Shown here piece after piece: positions 1 through 5,355 of a DNA stretch of 6,201 bases. A program made the position numbers and the translations under genes. A model generated the notes under the pieces. The model saw only the letters and a list, made by a program, of their open reading frames with translations. It ran no database searches and was not told the origin of the DNA. This DNA is from an uncultured Collinsella sp. (GTDB lineage Bacteria > Actinomycetota > Coriobacteriia > Coriobacteriales > Coriobacteriaceae): contig URTL01000113.1 in the NCBI GenBank assembly GCA_900550785.1, forward strand, positions 1-6,201. The letters run 5' to 3'. Numbering within the stretch: position 1 is the stretch's first letter; each line of letters begins with the position of its first letter.

Positions 1-1029
1 GGTCGGCTCATCGGGCATCCCCATCCAGCCGATCAGAATGTGGCGACCGTCCTCGGCCGTGAACTCCTGCGGCGCATAGAAGTCAAAACCGGCGTCCCAC
101 AGGCGGAACTCGCCCAGCTCATAGGCACCGTCACCACCGGTAATATTGCCCGTTACAGGCATGTAGCCAGCAGCGTATACGTTCCCGCGGTCCCAACGAC
201 CGCCCTCAAGGCCCTGGGGCGAGAACGACAAAAATGCAGCGGTATCGCCATTCGCATCGAGCTCAATATAGCCAGGGCACTCCCACATAAAGCCAAAACG
301 CTCGGGCGTAGACACACGGCTCTCGAGCTCCCAGCTCAGCATATCGGCCGAGCCATACACCAAGATCTCGCCCACATCGCGACCGGCGCCCTCGCCGTGC
401 ATGGCGCAAAATCGACTATCGACATGCGGACCATCCACGCGACGACGGGCGCCCAGCACCATGTGATAACGCCCGTCCGCGTCACGCCACACCTTGGGAT
501 CGCGCACGTGGCAGGTCAAATCCTCGGGATAATCCTCGGACGCCAGCACCACGCGCTTTTGGTTGAACTCCCGACCGGCAAGGCCATCAACGCTCTCGAC
601 ATAAACAGTATCGGCGCGGCGGCCGGTATTGACGTAGTCGTACGTGCCGTCTGCATCGGAAAGCTTAACGTTACCCGTGTACAGTACGCGAATGCGGCCG
701 TCCTCGGCAAGCGCGGAACCCGAATACACACCATGGCAATCGAACGGCTCGTCGGGCAGCAGCGGGGCGCCAACGTAATCCCACGTCATAAGATCGCGAC
801 TCGTCGCATGGCCCCAGACCTTAACGCCACCCTCGACATCAAAGGGCGCATATTGAAAATAAGCATGGAACACGCCACCCGCCTGGCAAAGACCGTTGGG
901 GTCGTTGAGCCAACCCGTCGGCGGCATAATATGGAAGCGCTGACCATACGTGCCATGGCCGCACTCAGAGGCGGCAGCGTCAACAGCGGCAACCAACTTT
1001 GCAAGGTCGCGACCAAGTGCATTAGACAT
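1..1029 (-). CDS. scrB: GH32 sucrose-6-phosphate hydrolase (partial, C-terminus outside window)
   Basis: Glycoside hydrolase family 32 enzyme, predicted to hydrolyse cytoplasmic sucrose-6-phosphate to glucose-6-phosphate and fructose. I read 343 codons from an ATG at 1029; the frame is still open at base 1. All three GH32 catalytic signatures are visible: WLNDPNG at residues 40-46 (nucleophile Asp43), RDPKVW at 176-181 (transition-state stabiliser Asp177) and WECPG at 249-253 (acid/base Glu250). YSGSA (102-106) and FYAPQEF also fit the family. No signal peptide is seen, which agrees with an intracellular enzyme. Family members are usually about 450-500 residues, so roughly the last quarter, including most of the C-terminal beta-sandwich, is missing here. 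An AGGA lies about 8 bases before the ATG. The gene follows the PTS permease by about 106 bases on the same strand and is probably cotranscribed with it. Invertase or fructan hydrolase activity is an alternative, but the PTS context favours sucrose-6-phosphate. Confidence 0.93.
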   Translation of the reverse strand, partial: MSNALGRDLAKLVAAVDAAASECGHGTYGQRFHIMPPTGWLNDPNGLCQAGGVFHAYFQYAPFDVEGGVKVWGHATSRDLMTWDYVGAPLLPDEPFDCHGVYSGSALAEDGRIRVLYTGNVKLSDADGTYDYVNTGRRADTVYVESVDGLAGREFNQKRVVLASEDYPEDLTCHVRDPKVWRDADGRYHMVLGARRRVDGPHVDSRFCAMHGEGAGRDVGEILVYGSADMLSWELESRVSTPERFGFMWECPGYIELDANGDTAAFLSFSPQGLEGGRWDRGNVYAAGYMPVTGNITGGDGAYELGEFRLWDAGFDFYAPQEFTAEDGRHILIGWMGMPDEPT

Positions 1030-1091
1030 ATCAAAGTCCTAACGAATCGAAAGTAACAAGGCGCCAGAGGTCGGCACCAGATACGGGAAAC

Positions 1092-1116
1092 GCCCGCGAG
1101 CATACAACCCGCGGGC
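1092..1116 (-). other. Intercistronic inverted repeat between permease and hydrolase
   Basis: Perfect 7-bp GC-only arms (GCCCGCG at 1092-1098, CGCGGGC at 1110-1116) enclose an 11-base loop in the gap between the permease stop and the hydrolase start. No T-tract follows in the direction of transcription, so it does not look like a strong intrinsic terminator. It could be an attenuating or mRNA-stabilising hairpin that sets different expression levels for permease and hydrolase. Function is inferred from position only. Confidence 0.4.
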
Positions 1117-1135
1117 ACCCCTCAATCAAAAGCTC

Positions 1136-2536
1136 TTAGGCCTGCTCGGAAGCCTTGGGCTCGTCCTTGTACAGGACAAACGAGACGCCAAAGGAAACCA
1201 GCGCGGCGACCGCAAACATAATCGCGTACTGCACGGGCTGGGCCAGGCACAGCAGGATACCGAAGATACCGGTAACGCCGGTGCCGGAAGCGGCAAGCGA
1301 GGTGAGCGCGCAGACCAGGGCACCGCAACCGCCGCCGATGCAGCCGGCGATGAAGGGCTTAAAGAAGCGCAGGTTCACACCAAAGATGGCAGGCTCGGTA
1401 ATGCCCATGAAGGCGGACAGGGCCGAAGGAAGCGCCAGGCCCTTGATCTTGGCATCGCGGGTCTTAAAGGCAACGGCGAGCGCGGCGCCACCCTGGGCGA
1501 TGTTGGCGGCGCTGGCGATGGGCAGCCAATAGGTCACGCCGTACTGGGCGAGCTGGCCCAGGTCGATGGCGGTGTACATCTGGTGGATACCGGTAACGAC
1601 CGTGGGAGCATAGAACAGTCCGACGATAAAGGAACCGATTCCGAAGGGCAGGGTCAGCAGAGCCTGGATCAGACCGAGGATGGCGTTCTCGGCCCACACA
1701 AAGATGGGACCGACGGCAACGAGCGTCACGAGCACGGTCACGAACACCGAGACGAGCGGGGTCACAAAGAGGTCGAACATCTCGGGAACGATCTTGTGCA
1801 GGCGCTTCTCGAGGAAGGCCAGAATAGCGCAGGCGATGACGATGGGGATAACGTAGCCTTGATAACCGACCCACTCAAAGCCGTACACACCGGGGATGAC
1901 GTTGACCATGGTCTGCACGCCCTCGGAGGCAACCGTGTAGGCGCTCTGCAACGAGGAGTTGATGAACGCACCACCGACGACGGCGCCCAGATACGGGTTG
2001 GCGCCAAAGGCCTTAGCGGCGGAGTAACCGATCAGGATCTGCAGAATGCCAAAGGACGTGCCCGAGACCAGGTCGGCGATTTTATAAATAAAGTTATTGG
2101 TGTCGAGCGCGATAAAGCCGTTGGAGGCCATAAAGTTGAGGGCACTCATAATGCCCAGCAGCAGGCCCGAAGCCACGATGGCGGGGATGATAGGGACAAA
2201 GACGTCGCCGAGCACCTTAATTGCTCGCATAAAGATGTTCTGCTGCTGCGCCGCGGCCTCCTTGACCTCGGCCTTGGTGGCAGCCTCGACGCCGCTGAGC
2301 GCAATGAAATCGTCGTAGACCTTATTGACGGTGCCAGTGCCAAAGATAATCTGGAGCTGGCCCTGGGCCTCAAAGACGCCCTTAGCGCCGTCGATATTCT
2401 CGAGGGCCTCCTTGTCAACCTTGGCGTTATCGGCAATCACCAGGCGCAAACGCGTGGCGCAATGCGCGGCAGAGACGACGTTGTCGGCGCCACCGATGTT
2501 GTCGAGCACCTCTTGGGCTGATTTGCGGTAGTCCAT
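1136..2536 (-). CDS. scrA: PTS system sucrose-specific EIIBC permease
   Basis: Membrane permease of the phosphoenolpyruvate phosphotransferase system that imports a sugar and phosphorylates it. It is about 466 residues from the ATG at 2536. That start is preferred over an upstream in-frame ATG at 2569 because the family N-terminus begins MDYRKSAQ. GGGA lies 5 bases and GGAGG 11 bases upstream of it. The EIIB domain is residues 1 to about 80 with the phosphorylated Cys26 in AAHCATRLRL. A linker of about 30 residues (Ala/Lys/Gln-rich) leads into an EIIC domain with many hydrophobic segments and the conserved GITEPAIFGVN (378-388; Glu381). There is no C-terminal EIIA domain, so phosphate must come from a separate EIIA of the glucose type. 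The GH32 enzyme downstream and the ScrR-like regulator upstream point to sucrose. A trehalose or beta-glucoside EIIBC would be the main alternative from sequence alone. Confidence 0.92.
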   Translation of the reverse strand: MDYRKSAQEVLDNIGGADNVVSAAHCATRLRLVIADNAKVDKEALENIDGAKGVFEAQGQLQIIFGTGTVNKVYDDFIALSGVEAATKAEVKEAAAQQQNIFMRAIKVLGDVFVPIIPAIVASGLLLGIMSALNFMASNGFIALDTNNFIYKIADLVSGTSFGILQILIGYSAAKAFGANPYLGAVVGGAFINSSLQSAYTVASEGVQTMVNVIPGVYGFEWVGYQGYVIPIVIACAILAFLEKRLHKIVPEMFDLFVTPLVSVFVTVLVTLVAVGPIFVWAENAILGLIQALLTLPFGIGSFIVGLFYAPTVVTGIHQMYTAIDLGQLAQYGVTYWLPIASAANIAQGGAALAVAFKTRDAKIKGLALPSALSAFMGITEPAIFGVNLRFFKPFIAGCIGGGCGALVCALTSLAASGTGVTGIFGILLCLAQPVQYAIMFAVAALVSFGVSFVLYKDEPKASEQA

Positions 2537-2592
2537 GACTTCCCTTTCCTCCAACGGGCGCATTTGCACCCGGCCATCTTTGACACTTACAC

Positions 2593-2606
2593 TGTAATCG
2601 TTTTCA
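2593..2606. promoter_or_regulatory. LacI-family operator, permease-proximal copy
   Basis: TGTAATCGTTTTCA is a near-palindrome with the central CG typical of LacI-family operators. It is identical to the copy at 2619-2632 and differs at two positions from the copy upstream of the regulator gene (TGAAATCGCTTTCA). It lies 56 bases upstream of the permease ATG, within the probable leader or core promoter. Inferred binding protein: the adjacent LacI-family repressor. Confidence 0.75.
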
Positions 2607-2618
2607 GTTTCATATGTC

Positions 2619-2632
2619 TGTAATCGTTTTCA
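2619..2632. promoter_or_regulatory. LacI-family operator, distal copy, overlapping a candidate -10
   Basis: Exact second copy of TGTAATCGTTTTCA, with its centre 26 bp from that of the first, or about two and a half helical turns. On the minus strand a TACTAT (2632-2637) overlaps its edge by one base and could be the -10 of the permease promoter. I find no convincing -35, so the promoter assignment is weak although the operator pair is clear. Two repressor dimers here could act together, but the spacing puts them on roughly opposite faces of the helix. Confidence 0.72.
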
Positions 2633-2720
2633 TAGTAGGGTGAACGGTAGGAAAAAGCCGGCGAATGGTAGTTTTACGGCAAAAACAGACGGGTCAGGGA
2701 CAGGCAGGCGTGCCCAAAGC

Positions 2721-3701
2721 CTAGACATTCATAAGCTGGTGGCCGAGCTTGAGCGTCTTGAGGCCGCTCTCCCCCTCCACGCCATCGAGCGTGTTGAGCA
2801 ACATATTGGTCGCCTCGACGCCACTGGTCAGGTAGCCATAGTGCACGGTGGGAATGCCGCCCGTCAGCGCGCGCAAAAACGCGTTGTCGCCAAAACCGCT
2901 TACGCGGTGTATGCCCTCGCCCATGCCGCGAACCTCATCGATGGCACGCAGCGCGCCCGCCGCCATGGTGTCGGTCGCGCAGGCGATAAACGAAACATCG
3001 GGAGCGACGGAAAGCAGTTCACGCGCCGCACCATAGCCCGAGTCGAGCGTAAAGGACCCCTGGCGAATCAGGCTCGGATCAAGCGCCACGCCCGCGGCGC
3101 GCAAGCCGGCCTCAAGACCGCGACGGCGGTCATAACCGGCCGCGCGGTCCTCTTCGGTAACTCCAATGTAGGCGATCTTGCCGTCCACGCGGCCCGCAAG
3201 CGCATGGCCCAGCTCAAAGGCGGCCTCGTAATCGTCGTGATAGACGCACGCCGCGCCCTCGACATTCTGGCCGATCAGCACGATCGGCGCGCGGCACGAC
3301 TCAATCGCCCGACGATGCTCGTCGGTGATCATGGTTGCCACCAGCACAATGCCATCAACTGGGTGGTTTTGGAATAAATCGAGGTATTCGAGCTCGCGAT
3401 CGGCCGCGTTGTCGGTATTGGCAAGCAGCATCTGGTAGCCACGGCGACCGAGCACCTGGCCAATGCCAGCGGTAATGCGGCTCACGGATTCCGAGTTGAT
3501 CTTGGGCACGATGACACCGATGAGCTTGGTGGAGCCGGTGCGCAGCGCACGAGCCTGGCTGGACCGAACGTATCCGGTCAGCTCAATCGCCCGCTTAATG
3601 CGCTCGGCCTTGTCCGCCGATATGTAGCCACCGTTGAGGTAGCGCGAGACGGCGGCGCTCGAAACGCCGGCCAGCTCGGCCACATCTTTCATCTTTACCA
3701 C
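2721..3701 (-). CDS. scrR: LacI-family transcriptional repressor of the sucrose genes
   Basis: DNA-binding repressor of the LacI/GalR family, about 326 residues, close to the family norm of 330-340. I place the start at the GTG at 3701 because an AGGGG lies 5 bases upstream. The ATG at 3692 (MKDVAEL) is a possible alternative. The open frame runs on to 3785, but that extension covers the operator and precedes the helix-turn-helix, so it is unlikely to be translated. The N-terminal HTH is residues 6-25 (DVAELAGVSSAAVSRYLNGG), followed by a hinge around QARALRTG and a periplasmic-binding-protein-like effector domain starting at TKLIGVIVP. The family binds a sugar or sugar phosphate to leave DNA. 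The gene lies directly upstream of the permease and has a matching operator before its own start, so autoregulation is likely. Sucrose specificity is inferred from neighbours. Confidence 0.9.
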   Translation of the reverse strand: MVKMKDVAELAGVSSAAVSRYLNGGYISADKAERIKRAIELTGYVRSSQARALRTGSTKLIGVIVPKINSESVSRITAGIGQVLGRRGYQMLLANTDNAADRELEYLDLFQNHPVDGIVLVATMITDEHRRAIESCRAPIVLIGQNVEGAACVYHDDYEAAFELGHALAGRVDGKIAYIGVTEEDRAAGYDRRRGLEAGLRAAGVALDPSLIRQGSFTLDSGYGAARELLSVAPDVSFIACATDTMAAGALRAIDEVRGMGEGIHRVSGFGDNAFLRALTGGIPTVHYGYLTSGVEATNMLLNTLDGVEGESGLKTLKLGHQLMNV

Positions 3702-3716
3702 GAGTACCCCTGTCAT

Positions 3717-3730
3717 TGAAATCGCTTTCA
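3717..3730. promoter_or_regulatory. LacI-family operator upstream of the repressor gene
   Basis: TGAAATCGCTTTCA is a near-perfect palindrome around a central CG. It matches the two permease operators at 12 of 14 positions. It lies 16 bp upstream of the GTG start of the repressor gene, where bound repressor would block transcription of its own gene. Confidence 0.75.
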
Positions 3731-3732
3731 CC

Positions 3733-3738
3733 ATGATA
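3733..3738 (-). promoter_or_regulatory. Candidate -10 of the repressor gene
   Basis: TATCAT reads on the minus strand two bases upstream of the operator, so the operator would cover the expected transcription start. No good -35 is found at 16-18 bp spacing (a TTGCGA sits at 22 bp). This remains a candidate supported mainly by its position. Confidence 0.35.
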
Positions 3739-3844
3739 CCCGTGAGGAGCTGCATTCGTGTCGCAAGACAGGACGTCACGGTCAATTTAGCTGTCGTAGC
3801 ACGGGCATCGCAGGGCTTCAGCTAGAAACGTCGAAATATAAGTT

Positions 3845-3870
3845 CCGAATCAGTCAAACTACCGATTCGG
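3845..3870 (-). terminator. Possible terminator of the TAC operon
   Basis: Perfect 7-bp arms (CCGAATC at 3845-3851, GATTCGG at 3864-3870) enclose a 12-base loop. The repeat lies about 50 bases past the chaperone stop codon. In the direction of transcription the hairpin is followed by AACTTATATTT, which is U-rich but not a clean U-tract. It may be a weak terminator that limits read-through into the repressor gene. A smaller inverted repeat (TTTGCA/TGCAAA, 3883-3904) lies between it and the chaperone gene. The rest of 3739-3922 shows nothing else I can support. Confidence 0.4.
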
Positions 3871-3922
3871 CACCCCGTTACATTTGCAAGCGGTGGCATG
3901 CAAAATCCAAATCGAGAACAGC

Positions 3923-4372
3923 TTACTCACTTTGGAAAGACGCATCGCTGTCCGCTGCCAATTCCGAAGGAAGAATTGCCGGCAGCGTCAAAGCCCCCAT
4001 GGGCGAAAGTCCAGTAACGACCATCAGATAGCTCTTAGCGTGACCATACGCCATGGAAATCGCATTAGAGAGAAGATAACGGCGCGCTTCATCGTCTGAA
4101 ATATCGAACGGCAATTTTGTAGACACCGAAATAGCGACCGACACATCAGCGCGCATTTTTTCCTTTGCATCGTCTCTATCAATCAAACTGCCACACACAT
4201 ACAGCTTTAAGTCTGCACGCTCGCCCGCCTTGTTCCTCAATAGATGGACGTCCTGATAACTAACGTCAACTTTTAAATCCATATTCTGGGAGGGCTCATT
4301 CTCAATATGAAAAGTTGAGTCGACAACAAACAAATGAACAACCTGAATAGGCGCAATGAAATCCTTACTCAT
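3923..4372 (-). CDS. SecB-like chaperone of a toxin-antitoxin-chaperone (TAC) system
   Basis: 149 residues, close to the size of proteobacterial SecB (about 155). The layout fits the SecB fold. Alternating hydrophobic beta-strands lie at about 34-45, 53-64 and 73-85, then a long helix at about 94-120 (DEARRYLLSNAISMAYGHAK...), then SPMGALTLP (123-131), the short strand that ends SecB-like domains. The tail is acidic and polar. The start ATG at 4372 overlaps the antitoxin stop (ATGA). A strong GGGAGG lies 9 bases upstream, inside the antitoxin gene, so translation should be coupled. In M. tuberculosis the equivalent Rv1957 binds the C-terminal tail of antitoxin HigA1 and prevents its aggregation and proteolysis; the same role is inferred here. 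The call rests on fold-level pattern plus operon context, since SecB-like proteins diverge strongly in sequence. A free-standing export chaperone is less likely in this setting. Confidence 0.82.
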   Translation of the reverse strand: MSKDFIAPIQVVHLFVVDSTFHIENEPSQNMDLKVDVSYQDVHLLRNKAGERADLKLYVCGSLIDRDDAKEKMRADVSVAISVSTKLPFDISDDEARRYLLSNAISMAYGHAKSYLMVVTGLSPMGALTLPAILPSELAADSDASFQSE

Positions 4373-4761
4373 GCAGCCAAACCTCCCGGAATCATCTCAA
4401 AGTCCAATCGTTTAGCCGAGCAGTCGCTGTTAAATGAAGACCATTGTTCTCGGACAGAGTTATTAGACGAAGAAAACGGCGCCTCATTCGAATAACTGGA
4501 AATGACCTGTGGAATAATTTTGACACCCAGCGCAAGCTCAAACTTTGCGATTGTTTTCAGCGTCATGTTGGGCTGAGAATTCAACAATTTCGAAAGCGAC
4601 TGAAGACTCACGCCCATACGCTTTGCCAGCTCGCTTTTACTCAAGCCCGAGCGCTGCATCTCGCGATGAACAATAAACTCAATATCTAGTGCGTGCTCAT
4701 AGGCACGGGTTTCGCTCGTTTCCGTTTCCGCGTAAAAGTCTGATAAATCGACCTTAACCAT
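4369..4761 (-). CDS. higA: HigA-like XRE-family antitoxin with C-terminal chaperone-addiction-like tail
   Basis: 130-residue DNA-binding antitoxin, predicted to neutralise the upstream-encoded RelE/HigB-like toxin and repress the operon. The N-terminal segment (about 1-35) leads into a helix-turn-helix (about 40-61: LSKSELAKRMGVSLQSLSKLLN). The sequence then continues TLKTIAKFELALGVKI, typical of XRE/HigA domains. The domain ends near residue 83. The last 47 residues form a low-complexity Ser/Asn-rich tail with spaced hydrophobics (Trp107, Phe110, Leu119, Phe121, Met123, Ile124). In TAC systems such an extension is the chaperone-addiction (ChAD) segment bound by the SecB-like partner; I infer that role from position and composition. 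GGAG lies 7 bases before the ATG at 4761. The gene follows the toxin stop by 39 bases and overlaps the chaperone start by 4 bases. Confidence 0.87.
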   Translation of the reverse strand: MVKVDLSDFYAETETSETRAYEHALDIEFIVHREMQRSGLSKSELAKRMGVSLQSLSKLLNSQPNMTLKTIAKFELALGVKIIPQVISSYSNEAPFSSSNNSVREQWSSFNSDCSAKRLDFEMIPGGLAA

Positions 4762-4800
4762 TACAAGTCTCCGTTTCGTAAGCGGGCAAAAAAGCCGACG

Positions 4801-5208
4801 CTATGACTCCAAAAGCCGCTTTGCTATCGGGGCCAACTTTTTTGCGCGTTTAATTTCTTTGGAAATATTTCCCGAGCCTTGATGGCCCTTAAACCAAAAA
4901 AGCAAAACAATCTTGTCCACGCCTTGGCAAATCGCGTAGACCATTTCTCGATTAACCCCATCAAAACCCTTGAGTTCGTATAGCCCAATCTTAGGCTCGA
5001 TACATCGAAGCTTTGACGTTCCAGTGACATCCTTTAGCCCGTAATCATAGATTTTTGAAATCTGATTGATCATTTTACGGGCGGTAAACTTCGTTTTAGG
5101 ATCAGACATCATCTTCTGAAACTGTGAGTTCTCAGGGGAGGTGGTTAATTCCCAAAAAGGTCGTCCCTCGGGATCAGCATATTCGACAAGCTCATAGTCA
5201 CTAGCCAA
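4801..5208 (-). CDS. higB: RelE/HigB-like toxin of the TAC system
   Basis: About 135 residues from a TTG start at 5208. An AGGGGG six bases upstream (5215-5220) supports this start, and the reading frame has no better ATG before Met33/Met34. The C-terminal two-thirds carries the RelE/HigB pattern: a helix with ISKIYDYGL, strand KIGLYELK (73-80), NREMVYAI (86-93), IVLLFWFKG (100-108), then a basic helix EIKRAKKLAPIAKRL. Related toxins are ribosome-dependent mRNA endonucleases, and the Arg/Lys-rich surface fits RNA binding. I did not pinpoint catalytic residues, which vary in this superfamily. The toxin gene comes first in the operon, as is usual for higBA-type modules and unlike most relBE modules. 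A Gp49-like or phage-derived RelE protein is an equivalent description. The target RNA is unknown. Confidence 0.85.
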   Translation of the reverse strand: MASDYELVEYADPEGRPFWELTTSPENSQFQKMMSDPKTKFTARKMINQISKIYDYGLKDVTGTSKLRCIEPKIGLYELKGFDGVNREMVYAICQGVDKIVLLFWFKGHQGSGNISKEIKRAKKLAPIAKRLLES

Positions 5209-5233
5209 AGGCCACCCCCTCTACTTCAGAAGA

Positions 5234-5261
5234 AACCAAATATGGTTAACTTATAAGTTAA
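5234..5261. promoter_or_regulatory. Palindromic operator of the TAC operon
   Basis: A perfect 16-bp palindrome, TTAACTTATAAGTTAA (5246-5261), lies about 38 bp upstream of the toxin start. Its edge shares two bases with a second, imperfect palindrome (AACCA-AATA-TGGTT, 5234-5247). XRE antitoxins of the HigA type bind such palindromes as dimers to repress their own operon. The link to this antitoxin is inferred from position and symmetry. Confidence 0.65.
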
Positions 5262-5277
5262 GTTTAGTCAAATTCAA
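5250..5277 (-). promoter_or_regulatory. Probable promoter of the TAC operon
   Basis: On the minus strand TTGAAT (5272-5277) and TATAAG (5250-5255) are separated by 16 bp, close to a sigma-70 type promoter. The -10 lies inside the 16-bp palindrome, so antitoxin bound there would exclude RNA polymerase. An overlapping TTGACT (about 5266-5271) has poor spacing to the same -10. Confidence 0.5.
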
Positions 5278-5355
5278 ATATATGGCAAGCCCCAAGCCGT
5301 GTTCAAGCAATCTGCATTATTGACTCAGAGAAATGTGGGAAAGAAGCGGCAGAAA

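Noticed and set aside
40..1056. Long plus-strand open frame (338 codons) opposite the GH32 gene
   Set aside because: The minus frame carries all GH32 catalytic motifs. The plus frame has no recognisable domain and is a shadow of GC-rich codon use.
1583..2521. Plus-strand open frame (312 codons) rich in Asp, Gly and His
   Set aside because: It is antisense to the EIIBC coding frame, and its composition is the typical complement of hydrophobic membrane codons.
2650..2700. Possible terminator after the LacI-family gene (GCCG...CGGC followed by TTTTT on the minus strand)
   Set aside because: The stem is only 4 bp with a 16-base loop, too weak to call, although the T-run is suggestive.
2640..3377. 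Plus-strand open frame (245 codons) opposite the LacI gene
   Set aside because: It lies antisense to a well-supported LacI-family gene and shows no domain or ribosome binding site.
3702..3785. N-terminal extension of the LacI-family open frame
   Set aside because: It would add 28 residues before the helix-turn-helix and run through the operator. The GTG at 3701 has a well-placed AGGGG.
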